From assembly GCF_031143425.1 (NCBI RefSeq), contig NC_090437.1:843957978-844021977 (forward strand): a DNA stretch of 64,000 bases, given 5' to 3'. This DNA comes from Pleurodeles waltl (lineage: Eukaryota; Chordata; Amphibia; Caudata; Salamandridae). Positions 52,640-64,000 of the stretch are shown here, piece after piece; position 1 is the stretch's first letter; each line of letters opens with the position of its first letter. Made by a program: the position numbers and the translations under genes. Under the pieces are notes generated by a model. That model made no database searches. It was not told where the DNA came from and was given only the letters and a program-made list of their open reading frames with translations.

Positions 52640-55261
52640 TGTCTGGTTTTAGACCTGACATCCTTGGCCTGGTTTCCCCTAAATTGTTTTGCCTTCTCAC
52701 CTCCTGTTTTGCTGACCTCATTTTTGCTGGCTTTAGTACTCTGGGCACTTTACCACTGCTAGCCAGAGGTAAAGTGCATGTGCTCTCTGCTTAAATCCTG
52801 GTAACATTTGACTTATTCACAATTGACATATTTAATTTACTTCAAGTCCCTAGTAAAGTGCACTACCTATTCCCAGGGCCTGTAAATTAAATGCTACTAG
52901 TGGGTCTGCAGCACTGATTGTGCCACCCACTACAGGAGCCCTTTAGTATGACTCAAGCCTGCCATTGCAGAGCTGTGGTGCAGTTTGAAACTGCCATGTC
53001 GTAACACATATAAGACACAATTAATGTGGGCCCTAGACAGCTGAAGGGCAGGGTGCAGTGTATTTAAAGAGTAGGGAATGTTCTTTTAAGTTTTACTTGT
53101 CCTATTAGTGACAACCTCTTAAATTCATTTTTCCATTACTGCAAGGCCTTTTCCTCCCTTAGGATAACATTGTGATTGCCTTATTCATTCTATAAGTGTA
53201 ATTTTTTGTTAGGAGAGGTGGGTCCCCCCAAGTTTGGTGTCTCTGGAATAACAATTTAAAATCACAACTCATGTTGAAGCTGACTTTTAAATTGTAATTT
53301 TGGAAATGCCACTTTTAGAAAGTTGGCATTTTCGTACTTTTCTGCCTGTCTCTGAATACACATCTGGGTTGGTGACAGCTGGTCTCTTGTGCATTCCCTC
53401 CTAACAGCCACAGACAAAGGGAGGTTAGGTGTGATTGATGGGCCATCCACAGCCTGATGGGCCATCCTGGACAGGATGGAAGGGAGGAGCTGACACACCT
53501 GAATGGGCTTTGTCCTGATACAACACAAAGGGTTGCATACCCCACTGTAGTGAGTCCAGGGCCAGGGCAGGAAAGGCAGGGACTCTGTGCCTTCCTTACT
53601 TCAAAGACACCACTGGGTATCAGAACTGGATCTCAGTCACCACCAACTCAGTAGACTTCTGGACCTGTGAATACTCTGCCAGGAAGAATGAGTGTTGTGC
53701 TGCTGAAAGGACTGTCACTCGGTAGGACTCCTACTCTACTGTGTTGAGTTGCTGTCTGCTGCACTCCTTGCTTGGTAGTGAGAAGAACTGACACTGACGG
53801 GGTCATTCTGACCCTGGCGGTAAAAACCGCCAGGGCCGACGACCGCGGGTGCACCGCCAACAGGCTGGCGGTGCTCCCATGGGCATTCTGACCGCGGCGG
53901 TACAGCCGCGGTCAGAAACGGAAAACCGGCGGTGCACCGCCGGTTTCCCGCTGTCCTGGGGAATCCTCCATGGCGGCGCAGCTTGCTGCGCCGCCATGGG
54001 GATTCCGAGCACCATACCGCCATCCTGTTCCTGGCGGTTCTGGCTGCCAGGAAGAGAATGGCGGTATGGGGTGTCGTGGGGCCCCTGGGGGCCCCTGCAG
54101 TGCCCATGCCAATGGCATGGGCACTGCAGGGGCCCCCGTAACAGGGCCCCACCAAGATTTTCAGTGTCTGCCATGCAGACACTGAAAATCGCGACGGGTG
54201 CAACTGCACCCGTCGCACCCCTTCCCCTCCGCCGGCTCCATTCGGAGCCGGCATCCTCATGGAAGGGTGTTTCCCGCTGGGCTGGCGGGCGGCCTTCTGG
54301 CGGTCGCCCGCCAGCCCAGCGGAAACCCAGAATAACCGCAGCGGTCTTTTGACCGCGCAGCGGTATTCTGGCGGGCCCCGCCAGGCCGGCGGCTACCGCC
54401 GCCGGCCAGGGTCGGAATGAGGCCCTGAATCTTTTCAACCCAGAACAAGGTGGCTCCAAAGGCTTGCTGGCTTGCCTCCTGTTCTTCTGAAGTCTTAGGG
54501 ACCCAAAAGACATCCAACTCACCTACTACACATCCTGTCTTGAACCAGCTTCTGACCTCCAAGAGGTGCCTCTCCATTCTTGGGCCCTTGGAAGTGGTCT
54601 TTGGCTCGTGAAATCAAGCTTTTCGTCTATTTGTGACCATGAACGGGCCCGTTTGCACCGGAACCACATCACTCGCCCGAAGAGTCAGCACGAGCTGCCA
54701 CAAGTTTGTCTGTTTGTATAGCAAGCATCACCGCTCACGACTTTGAGGCTCCAGTCCACCCATCCGCGATGCTCAGCTGCCTCTGCCAGCGACACTCCCA
54801 TTGCTCCCGGCAAACTTCTTCCCAGTGAATGGGGCTCTTGGTTAAACTCTTGAGAAGGTAAAACTTCAGCAGGACTTGTCTGGGGATGTATCTGATATGC
54901 GTTTCATTGCAGTTGGCCTGAACATATGGATTTAACCCAGTCTAGTGCGACCAGATATCCCTGGTTGGCGCTTTATGCTTTTAAGCACTATATTGCATTT
55001 TAATCTCAACTTGTACTTATTTGATTTTTGTCATTTGGATCTTATGTTGTTCATAAAATTAATTAAGCTCTATTTATCTAACCAGATCTGTTGTTTTTTG
55101 TGTGCTGTTTTCACTTCTTTACTGCTTAAGTGTTGCAAAAATATTCTACACATTGCCTCTGAGGTTAAGCCTGACTGCTCTGTGCCAAACCCTGACTCAG
55201 ATTGTGGTTCCTGCTTGGAGAGAGTGCATACCTCTGCCAACCAGAAATCCAATTTCTAACA
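52640..55261 (+). mobile_element. LTR element, family A, second copy, split by a Harbinger MITE
   Basis: Homologous, in opposite orientation, to 16770-18654 (for example GCTTTAGTACTCTGGGCACT and AAGTCCCTAGTAAAGTGCAC). It ends AATTTCTAACA (55261), the complement of the TGTTAGAAAT start of the first copy. The left end is placed at TGTCTGGTTTT (52640) with low certainty. No target-site duplication was recognised. Without the MITE it is about 2.0 kb. No coding region. Confidence 0.7.
53798..54425. mobile_element. Harbinger MITE, 628 bp
   Basis: Termini CGGGGTCATTCTGACCCTGG and the complement of AGGGCCTCATTCCGACCCTG. Flanked by TGA on both sides (53795-53797, 54426-54428). Resembles the 604 bp MITE at 32014 throughout, including the CCATGGNGGCGC...GCGCCGCCATGGGGATTC hairpin and the GCCCATGCCAATGGCATGGGC palindrome (about 54103-54125). 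Non-coding; long open frames on both strands are by-products of its GC-rich palindromes. Confidence 0.85.
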
Positions 55262-55616
55262 CCTGGCTACAGCTGCACTGTCAACCAAAACCATACAAAC
55301 AATGAAGGCACTGAAACCCTCTGTATTTTCAAGGAGCTCTCTCAAACAGAGATATTAATTCTCAGATAGATGAACAAGGTAATCTCCAAACCAAACAGAA
55401 GATCACTCTCCATTTCCTTAATAATTGTAATATTCAGCTATCAGTACATTTGGTTGAAAATAAAAAAACAGCATTGGCAAATAAAACTAGCAGGGCAATC
55501 ATTTAATAACAATAGGGTGCTTGTATAGAAGACATTGTAAATGGTAAATCTGTGCAATAAACCAGTTACAGCACGCATTAGCATTCAAAATGATCTGCGC
55601 TGTAGCAGGGCACATA
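55262..55616. other. Unassigned short interval
   Basis: Nothing recognisable between the family A LTR and the next MITE. Confidence 0.4.
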
Positions 55617-56111
55617 GGGCCTGATTTAAGAGAAGTGATGCTGCACTGTTCTTGCGCCCCTTATTGCTCCCCTAACACCACTATGTGTGCGCTTTATTTA
55701 AGATACGGCCCACCATGGCCATAGTTAGGGAACTAGCGTCAAAAATGTTGGTGGTAGTTTAGTGCTTTGCAGGATTAACGTAAAAAAAGTTGATGCTAAT
55801 CCTGCAAAGCACATTGAGGCCCATTTTAAAAATGGTTTCCCTCCTTTTAACGACTGCTCTGTGCAGGCATTAAAAATATCACAAAAAAGAACGCAAAGAA
55901 ATCTAAAAGACAGGGGAATGCCCCCCTTGCGTACATTATGCTTGGCGCAGGCATAATGTGGCACAAGGGGTTACAAAGTGGCTCACTGTATGCATTGTGG
56001 CACTTTATGAATCTGGCGCAGCAATTTTGGCCTCGTTGGCCCACATTAGTGTAAAAAAAAAATTACGCTAATGTGGCGCAAATAGGCGCCAGCCCCGCTT
56101 AAATCTGGACG
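55617..56111. mobile_element. TIR MITE, ~0.5 kb
   Basis: Starts GGGCCTGATTTAAG and ends with CTTAAATCTGGAC, an imperfect inverted match. Internal inverted pairs include TGCGCC/GGCGCA boxes, TTAGCGTAATTTTT-type pairs (about 56045-56075) and AGGATTAACG...TGCTAATCCT (55770-55805). No TSD defined; class unknown. Confidence 0.6.
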
Positions 56112-57362
56112 TCAGTGTTTGGAAAAAAACATTGAATAAAAATTGTTGTGATACAAAAATATTGTGTCAAGAATATCAGAATGACAAAAATATTGTGGGT
56201 AGAGATATCAAAAGTAGGAGTATTGTTTCAGGTGTGGTTTTTAATATTGTAAAAAATATTATTTTAGAAAATATTGTATATAATATCATGTCGAAGTTTT
56301 TTTTATATGCAATGTATTGTGGGTTTGATTTTATGTGTTTATTTTTTATTTGTGTGTTTAGTGAGCCAATTTATTAATTATGACATTTTTGAAATTTTAT
56401 TTGTCAGCTGTGGTAATGTTTAAAAATAACGTGCATATATTTTATTAGTTTTGAGGGGATAATTGTGAGAAGATTTTTCAAATGTGAATATTTTAATTTA
56501 AATGTAATGTTAATTATTTTAATGATGTGCAAATTAATATTGTAAAATGTATAAATTAATTTTGTTACATTAGTAGTTTTTCCTAAATAGTATTTCCCAA
56601 TTATCTTAAATGTATTGATAACCTGTGTTAAACAAAACATGTAATTTCTTATATATGTATCAATAATTATTTTATTCATAGAAATTTTAGACAAAAGTAA
56701 AAAAAAAAAATGTAAAGATTGTGTAAATATAGTTTTATGAAATAATGTTACTTTCACATTTTTTCCATTTAAATATTTTTAAAATTGAAAATATTTAAAT
56801 GGATTTTTTAATGTTGAAAATTATAATGTAATTATTAATTAATTATTAGGATTGTTTTTATTTTTAGATTTTATGAAACGATTTGAAATGAAGTATAGTT
56901 AGGTTATGAAACTAGCATACATATGTATCATTTATGATGTATAAATTAAGATTTCATCGTACATTTAGATGTTTTAGGTTTATGTATTTCACATTATTAA
57001 ACACAATGTTAATATTGACATTTTTATTACTTCTATTATTGGATACAATTTGTCATCGGGAAAAATATTTTCGCAATTGTGAATCTATATTTAATATAAT
57101 TTAGTTTTTTATATAATTTGAAAATTATCTTGATAAGTTTTTTAAATGCTATGATTTAAAAAAAATATTTTTGTTATATCATGTTTCAATGTTTAGGAAT
57201 ATTTTTTTTAAATATGAATAAAAATATATTATTTATAAATAGTGGTTAACATAATTTATATATGTTACTGTTTACATTTAATTATATTGTTTTTAGTGTT
57301 CTTTCTTGTGTCTTCTAAGTAATTTTGATTTTATTTTATAAATCTAAAATTATGTGTGAGTA
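56112..57362. other. Very AT-rich intergenic DNA
   Basis: Long A/T tracts with no coding signal. A minus-strand 117-codon frame (56404-56757) is Lys/Ile/Phe-rich, as expected by chance from this composition. Confidence 0.5.
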
Positions 57363-57567
57363 TGGAGTGTCAGTGTCACCCCTTTAGTGACCAGTACCTT
57401 TCACAAATTGGTTTAGATTGGAGTGGGAATAGTGAATGTTACCCCTTTAGTGTCTAACACCATCCACAAATTGGTTTAGATTACAATGGTAATAGTAAAT
57501 GTCACCAGTTTAGTGACCAACACCTTCCACAAAATGGTTTAGATTGGAATGGGAATAGTAAATGTTG
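57363..57567. repeat. 63 bp tandem repeat, about three units
   Basis: Units contain ACCCCTTTAGTG, CACAAATTGGTTTAGATT and GGAATAGTAAATGT; the GGTTTAGATT motif recurs at 57410, 57473 and 57536 (exactly 63 bp). Confidence 0.85.
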
Positions 57568-57887
57568 CATCTGGTTTAGGTTTTCATACAGTGTTTTAGT
57601 AATGTTTCATTATGTTATATTGTGTTATGTTACTTGCTTATTGATGTTTAAGTGTAAGGTGTGTGTACTTTTGAAAACTTGATGTTTTCTCTGGGTGGGT
57701 TTTCTCTTTTACTTTGACGATGGTCACTATGGCCATTTGCATTTACTGTTTTTTTTAAAAAGGAAATCTGTTTCGGTTTATAATAAACCCAAATTTTTTA
57801 CTTTGATTTCGTTTTGTTTTGGGGTTTCCTGAAGCATTTCTTTTTTTGAAACAATTTTTCAGGTTTTTTAAGATTCCTAGATACTTT

Positions 57888-58485
57888 GGGGCTCATTACG
57901 ACTTTAGCGGCCAGAAAACTCTGACTGCCAAAGCTGCGGAGAGGAGGCAGCTGTCATACTGGCTAACCCCCCCAATCATATTATGATTTTCTGGCTGGGC
58001 TGACCGTCGGGAACATCGTATTACGACATTCTTGCGAGTCAGAACAGTGGGAACAGTGCTACGGTATTGGCCTTGGCTCCCTTAAGGGAGCCAAGGCCAA
58101 TACTGTAGCACACCAGCATTCTCAGAATGTTCACTGTCTGCATTCAGAGGATGCTAGTCGGGGGTGCCCATGCCATGGGCAGTGCAGGCCCCCCCCTGAA
58201 CTGTGTTTCCACCAGCCTTTCAATGGCGGGGTTCCTGCCATGGAAAGGCTGGCAGAAACAGGAGTCGTGATCAGAACTGTGGCGCTGAGTTCAGCACTGC
58301 TGTGGCTGACCACGAGTCCACCGGAGATCAGCTTATCGGGAACTATGTTCCCAGCGGTGATTGCTGCCCTCTGGCGGTCCGATGGCCAGGGTCGTAATGT
58401 GGCGGTCGGACCACCTGGAGTTCAGCAGTTCGACCATCACCACAAGCCTGGCAGTCCTTGGACCACCATACCAGTAATCAGGCCC
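57888..58485. mobile_element. Harbinger-like MITE, 598 bp, with a 56 bp palindrome
   Basis: Termini GGGGCTCATTACGAC and the complement of GGGCCTGATTACTGG; TTT flanks both sides (57885-57887, 58486-58488). A palindrome without loop spans 58056-58111, centred on CTTAAG with one mismatch per 28 bp arm. A second inverted pair lies around GCCTTTC...GAAAGGC (58216-58250). TCCGACC/GGTCGGA and GGCGGTC boxes resemble Harbinger subterminal motifs. Confidence 0.72.
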
Positions 58486-59189
58486 TTTGTATTGTTTCAA
58501 TGGATCTCTATGGGATTGGTTGTTGTTTTGCATTTGTTTGGGGCTTTTTTTCACAATATTTTTCTAGATTTTGGCCAATTATACTTTTTGACTATATGGA
58601 TACAGAGGATGATCTGCAGCTACAGAACAGTAAGTCCTATTTCATTTATTTGTTTTGGGTGGGCAATGCTATATTTTAATATTCATGTATGTGCTATGTA
58701 ATTGGTATTTGGTATTGTGTATTTTATGTCATATACTTAATTTACATAACGGATTGAGTTTGTTCTTTGAAGTTTTTGGTTTGTGAGGGTTATATAAATA
58801 ATTAAGATGTTATTTTATTATATCAGTCTTATTTAAAATTGAAGTCTTATTTAATGTTTTGACTGATGTAATAAAATATTATGTTTATTATTGATATGAA
58901 ACCGATTGGAGATGTTCTGATTATGCAATACTTTTTTGGGAGTTTATGATGAGTTTTACTTTAAATTGTGGCATGTCGTACATACTTTTGGTCTGTTTGC
59001 TAAGCCTAGGTGCAATTTGGGTTACAGATTGCTCCATTCGTAGATGTCGGTAGCTTTCCTCATTTTGTAATGCTGTTGTACATTTATTGAGAGGTTGGGT
59101 TCTGCTTAGCAGGGTTGGAAGGCATTGTGCCATCCTTCCACTGCATTGTATGTTTTGGCTTCTGTCAGTCCAGCGAAAAAGTGGTGGCA
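58486..59189. other. Unassigned AT-rich DNA
   Basis: No supported gene or element. Confidence 0.4.
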
Positions 59190-59527
59190 ACATTGTTGCT
59201 GGCATGTAATAGAGCCAGCAGCAATGCTGTCGCTGGCAGGATGCATTGTGAGGTTGCTGGGCAGGGGGACCCCTGCACTGCTCATGTTAAGTGCATGAGC
59301 AGTGCAGGGCCCCCCGCAATTGTTCTTTGCCAGCCTTTTCATGGTGGTGAAACTGACATGAACAGGTTGGTGGAGAACCAGGTAGTAGAGTTCAACGCTG
59401 CCCTGGCTCATTCCAACAAAGTTCCTGGCGGAGACGGTGGTTGTTTGGAGGTCAAACTGTTGGCAGTCAGGACCGCCACCTCGAGGCTGCCGGTCTCAAG
59501 ACTGCCTGCTGCATGATGAGGCCCTTA
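59190..59527. mobile_element. Harbinger-like MITE remnant
   Basis: The right end, ACCGCCACC...GCATGATGAGGCCC before TTAG, resembles Harbinger termini. A hairpin CCTGCACTGCTCATG...CATGAGCAGTGCAGG (about 59271-59308) matches the MITE style. The left terminus was not found. Confidence 0.5.
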
Positions 59528-61595
59528 GTCTGCAAACCCAAGTATATACGAAATAATGAATGAATGAGGACATTTTGTAGAGTGCACAACTACTCAAAGA
59601 GTGTCCCTGCACCGTGGCACAATAATACGCACCAAAACACAAAAGCCCTATTTGGAAGAAATTCTCATAGGGAAGCATCCGAAGAAACCTCAGAAGCTGA
59701 TTCAAGGCTTTGGCTCTTAGGAACAAGAACACTTTGCCTCCCTTCCTCAAATGCTTAATCTGGGGCACTATCAACAGAGGAGCAGATGCAGAATGCATTG
59801 TTCTGGAGGGTCAGTAGGACAGGAACCTTCTCACGAGAGCCTGTAACACTGCCCTATGAAGCAGTGAAAGGTGTTTTAAAAAAAATCCATTTCCCAAAAG
59901 GGAACCCAGTGTAAAGAATTTAAGAAGGGAGAAATTGATGTCAGACTGGGCAGACACAGGACGAGCCAGTTGGCAGGGTTCTGAACCACCTGGAAGCAAC
60001 TTAGCAGACTTAAGACACTTCAGCTAATCTGTTGGGGGCTTAGTATGTGTTTGTTTTCTTGGTAGTAAGGGCTTTCCATTAGTAAATTGTAATGGTTAGC
60101 TACCTCTGTGACAGGGACATAGATTAGTGTTATCATTCTTTTTATTTCAAAGGCAAATTGACTGTTTGTAGCATATTCCTCATTTAACACAGATTGCTTT
60201 AAGTGTCACTTTGTTTATTGTAGCAGGGCATATAAACACAGATATTTGTGTTTTGAAATGCACTATGTATGATGTATATCTTAGTGAACGGTTTGGGACA
60301 CATTTTGAAGGTCCCATCGGCGTTCAGATTTAACAATGGTTTAGTTATGTGCTGTAGAAAATATTAAGATTCTTCTATCATTGTTTAGGTTGACATATAG
60401 CAGAAAGGGATCCTTAGTATGTGTCATTTGTAAGTGTTCAGTTATTTCTATATCTTGGTATCTTCTGGGGAAGGAGGAGTATGGCTGGTGTTTTTTGGAG
60501 TTTGTTCAATTAAATGTTGGCGGTAGTTAGCCCTTGATGTGTTTTGGACTTTAGGGAGTATATCGTTTAGGATTTTTATTGTGTGCTTGTGGGAGCTAGT
60601 GCTTGCCTCTCTTATGTCCTGTCATACCTCCTTTACTTCTATTTCTGACACACTTGGGGGGTAGTTGTGTTCCCTTACATTAATTGCAACATCATCTTTT
60701 GTTGTGGCCCTCCCATAGCATACATTTGAGTAATATTTGATACATTTCTAATTTACAGTTTCCATCAATGCACTTTGTTGGTTGTAGGTGTAGCCCATAT
60801 GACTTAATAATTCCTTTCCTTTCTGTGATGTTATGTATCTTGCTCTTTCTGTCATCATGTCTGAAAATAGTGTAGTTATAAAAGTAATTACAAATGTAAA
60901 ATGTTTGTAATTTTGCTATTTACATACAAAATACAATTATGCAACTACTTTTCTTATTTATGCTTACATGTTTGTTCTTCTTAGATGTTTCACACTTTTT
61001 TTTACAGCTTTTCCATTAGGGGTGTTGTAATGTGAAGCAGGTGCTTTCTTTTAAGCTGGAAGAAAAAAAAGATTGTCAGTTTAATTTAAAATGTGTATTT
61101 ATTGGTTGGTTGTAGGGGTTGAGGTTGTTAGAGTTAATTTTTTCTGTTTTAGGGTGAGTTTCTATTTTTAATAATTTATGTATACTTACTTTTTAATGTT
61201 TTTTTTCTGGTTTGTGATTGATGTTTTCCGTAGGTTAACACTTTCTCAATATTGTAGTATTGTAGTATGTACTAAGTTAATGTAAAGGGGTAAAAGTTGG
61301 ACAGTGTTTTGTTAATTATTTATTATTTTAGAATTTTAATTCTAATTAAAGGTGCGTTTTAGTTTAAACTAACTTTTACTTACTTCTGTTCAGAGAATAC
61401 GGTAGAGTGTCCTCTTCCTGCAGCTTTTGTCATTTTTGGAGTGTTAAGGTGATAAAATCTGTGTGCCTTTCATGTTGTTTATTTAATTGTAAGTGTGATA
61501 TTATATGTTGAGTTTGCCTATAATTTGCTTTTATTGGTTATTATTGTTTGGGTTTGATTTTTTTAAATCAATTATGTTCTTCTATGTAAAGGCTA
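59528..61595. other. Unassigned AT-rich intergenic DNA
   Basis: No gene, TIR element or tandem array could be supported in these 2 kb. Confidence 0.4.
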
Positions 61596-61631
61596 ATATG
61601 TGTTTTATTTATATATACATATATATATATC
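61596..61631. repeat. (TA)n microsatellite at the 5' edge of the L1-like element
   Basis: TATATATACATATATATATAT immediately precedes the LINE sequence. Confidence 0.75.
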
Positions 61632-61699
61632 AATGCACTTTGCACTGCGACGCAGGCAGTCTTGTTAGGGATGGGTGGCCAGGTGGAGGCAGGGCCCAA

Positions 61700-62480
61700 T
61701 CACTGGGCCGTCTGGAATCAGCACCCACTGCCCGGTCTGAACAGGAGACTCCAAGAGTGGACAAGGCTGCAGAGGACAAACTACACAAGTTCCTAGCAGC
61801 AATAGCCAACACCCAGCAAGATCTGCGCAACCAGGTCAATGCGGTGACAGTGGAGGTGGGCCTGCTACACGAAGAACATAAGGAACTCTCTTTTTGTTAC
61901 CGAAATGGAGTACATACTAAATAAAATCCGACCTGCTGTCACCGATCTCGAGGGACAGTCCCGCTCTCAGGTCACGAAGGTTCAGGTCCTGGAGAACCGG
62001 GCAGAAGACTCATAGGAGCGATCCCGCCACAACAACCTCTGAATTTTCAGATTCCTTGAAGAGACAGGAGGCCCAGACCCAGTAACTATCTTTGAGACGT
62101 GGCTGGAACAAGCTCTTCGAGTTCCCGCCTGCAGGCCCCCACAGGCCCCCACCAGGATCGCCTCCCAAACCTGTTGTGGTCAGACTTACAAACAACAGAG
62201 ACAAGGAAACTATCCACTGCTGTATGATACACACAAAACTTTTCACTTCCTGGCAGTGTCGCAGGGCCTCCTTTTTGGGAGCCAAGAAATAACTACCTCA
62301 GGTGGACCTCACCTACTCACTACTGTTCCTGGCTAAACTAAAAGTGCTGGTGAACCAGACAAGCTACTTCCTCACAGAGCCTGTGGATCCCTGGGACTGG
62401 GTTGAACAGCCCTGCTATGAGTCCTCTACTCCATCCACACCAACACAGTGCCCTGGACATGCTAGATATGGCCTGCAAAA
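61700..62480 (+). pseudogene. L1-type ORF1 protein, broken
   Basis: A coiled-coil segment (DKLHKFLAAIANTQQDLRNQ, VEVGLLHEEHKEL) passes, after a frameshift near 61900, into TEMEYILNKIRPAVTDLEGQ and VLENRAEDS-stop-ERSRHNNL, the junction typical of L1 ORF1 between coiled coil and RRM. An RRM-like segment (FLEETGG...TIFETWLEQAL) and a C-terminal-domain-like PPKPVVVRLTNNRDKETI...FLGAKK follow, in different frames. L1 ORF1p is an RNA-binding trimer acting as a chaperone in retrotransposition. Several stops; not functional. Confidence 0.78.
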
Positions 62481-63130
62481 ATGACAACAAGACTGTGGGG
62501 GCAGGGGGACATGCATGGAATGTTTTCCCTCCCTGGCCCAAGCCCGCGATGAACAGATCCAGGCTCTGTCAGCTGTAACCAATCTGGCCTCAGAATGTTG
62601 TTTGCCCCCACCGCATATCACTGATAACTCCCTGTCATAAACCAGCTCTGACACTTCCTCAAGCAGTGCCCCCTCGGTGGTCCTGCCAGCTTTTACCCTT
62701 CAAACTGTAGATACATTAGCCCGAGAATCACAGACAGCCATCGCATGATCGTCTGATTTTTCATACAGATACATCCCAGCGGGCCGCCTTTAAACACACT
62801 GCGGCAACTTTTTTCTGAATCCTACACTTCACAGAGTCGCATTGGGTCACAGTGCCATACCAGTGGTCTGCCCACACCTTTTCCCACTTGTCAACTGACC
62901 AGTGTCTGGTCGAGATTTTCGGTCACCATCACCCCCTGATCATTCTCCCTGTTTGGAGTCTTCCAAGTGGCCTTACATCCCGGGATTCCCCACCTATGGG
63001 TCAGTTAGTTAAGAGTTTGGGCAGTTGCAGTTCCCGTGACTGCCCTGGGAGGGGAGTTGGGAGTTTTATTACACAGGTTAAACAGGTCATACAGCACACC
63101 ACATGTAAACTGTGGGCCAAACACACTTTC
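62481..63130. other. Decayed ORF1 3' end / inter-ORF region of the L1-like LINE
   Basis: Degenerate sequence with no open domain; probably the end of ORF1 and the spacer before ORF2. Confidence 0.45.
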
Positions 63131-63149
63131 CACACTATGATTGTAGATG

Positions 63150-64000
63150 ATCAGGTGGAATGTCCGAGGTATGGCTACAGCATAAGTGACACACTACACA
63201 GCAATAAATCAAGCGGCGCAATGCAAAGATAGCATTTCTCCAAGCAAAACACATTGTGGGTGGAAAAGATTGCTGACTGCAGAAATGATGGTGCAGTCAA
63301 TACTACTGCACAACATATTTGGGCTTTGCCCGGGGTGCCCTTGTATGGATCCACCCATGATTCCCTTTCATTGCCTTGAAGTGAACCCTGAAGAACACTA
63401 CGTCCAGGTGGAGGCACAGTTAGATGGTCGACCCCTCCTCCCAGGCAGCATCTACGTGCCAAATGTAGCTCAGGAGGCCTTTCTGGCCCGCCTCTCGGTA
63501 GTCCTAACCAGATGTGCGCACATTCCATGGATTATTGGAGGTGATTTCAATTGTATCCTAAACCCCAGCTGATTGCTCCCTCCACTACTGACCTATTGTG
63601 GCAGCCGCAGCAGACCTCACTCAATGGCTCACATACTGCTCTCTGTTAGAAATCTGGCAAACCCTTCATCCTAATTCAAGGGACTACTCCTATTATTCAT
63701 CCTCCAATGATTTGCATGTGTGACTAGATCACATTCCCTGCCACCGGACTATCCACTCAGAAGTCACCAACACGGAGTACTTATGAAGGACCTTCTCTGA
63801 ACCTAACCCGCTTCAGCTGCACCTTGAGTGGGGAGTACCCCGCACATCCCTTCCCACATGGCGACTTCAGCTGGCCATGTTACAGGATACTGCATTCTCA
63901 GACACGACTCAAGAGGTGCTGTCCCATTACCTGGAGGAGGCTTGGGGCACAGCCACCGCAAGGTCCACTGAATGGGAAGCCTTAAAGGTAGTGCTTTGCA
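63150..64000 (+). pseudogene. L1-type ORF2, APE endonuclease domain, partial and broken
   Basis: Begins around WNVRG (63157-63175). Frames change before LDGRPLLPGSIYVPNVAQEA and ARLSVVLTRCAHIPWIIGGD, which leads to the endonuclease signature GGDFNCILNPS (about 63537-63570). Downstream pieces such as TWRLQLAMLQDTAFSD and EEAWGTATARSTEWEALKVV mark the linker towards RT. Stops at about 63570 and 63720 break the frame. The reverse transcriptase would lie beyond 64000. In the family this endonuclease nicks target DNA to prime reverse transcription. Confidence 0.8.

Larger units (their letters stand above)
61632..64000 (+). mobile_element. L1-like LINE, 5' part, continuing beyond the window
   Basis: ORF1 remnants (to about 62500) and the endonuclease start of ORF2 (from about 63150) follow in the L1 order. 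Stops and frame changes in both indicate an inactive copy. The right end lies outside the window. Confidence 0.82.

Noticed and set aside
53803..54522. 239-codon minus-strand frame and 167-codon + frame
   Set aside because: Both arise from GC-rich palindromes of the MITE.
56404..56757. 117-codon minus-strand frame
   Set aside because: Extreme AT content and Lys/Ile/Phe bias; no homology pattern.

Overview
This window reads as repeat-dense intergenic DNA from a vertebrate with a very large genome. A salamander or newt is most likely. That is an inference from the repeat styles: CR1/I-like and L1-like LINEs, LTRs of 2 to 3 kb, PIF/Harbinger families and many TIR/MITE elements. I found no host protein-coding gene, rRNA, tRNA or CRISPR array. 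Almost everything that can be assigned is a transposable element, and most elements are nested.

Layout. 1-2640: decayed LINE (RT, + strand). 2680-3715 and 4303-5223: palindrome-rich non-coding repeats. 6411-6747: hAT-like MITE. 7118-18654: solo-LTR-like element (family A), split by a 9.4 kb Harbinger (copy 1, 7373-16766). About 18655-50449: an old, reverse-oriented Harbinger (copy 3), split by a 3.0 kb solo-LTR-like element (family B, 24811-27796) and by a 16.5 kb LTR retrotransposon (family C, 30252-46735). The 5' LTR of element C carries a 604 bp Harbinger MITE (32014-32617). Its 3' LTR carries an 8.2 kb Harbinger (copy 2, 38051-46256). 52640-55261: a second family A LTR with another Harbinger MITE (53798-54425). 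55617-61600: MITEs, AT-rich DNA and a 63 bp tandem repeat. 61632-64000: L1-like LINE (ORF1, start of ORF2), running off the end.

The most interesting system is the Harbinger family. Comparing the three copies gives a three-gene transposon. Gene 1 (Myb1) is a two-exon Myb/SANT protein near the left TIR. Gene 2 is a DDE transposase on the opposite strand. Gene 3 (Myb2) is a second, different Myb/SANT protein with three exons. In copy 2 the transposase appears to begin with an 83 bp exon only 0.33 kb from the right TIR. Its ~4.2 kb intron contains the whole of Myb2 in antisense. The model lengths (Myb1 1074 nt once a 1-base deletion is allowed for, transposase 1119 nt, Myb2 933 nt) are all multiples of three, with canonical GT donors and AG acceptors. 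Copy 2 has an intact transposase, one frameshift in Myb1 and one nonsense codon in Myb2. Copy 1 has lost the transposase main exon but keeps the 83 bp exon. Copy 3 is heavily decayed but keeps recognisable parts of all three genes. The 3' part of Myb2 carries fast-changing minisatellites in copies 1 and 2.

Element C encodes gag and a protease-like domain in one frame, broken by a single TAG, followed by a hydrophobic region. It has no reverse transcriptase or integrase, so it is probably non-autonomous. The order of insertions (copy 3, then LTR elements B and C, then MITE and copy 2) can be read from target-site duplications and from empty sites in the sister LTRs.
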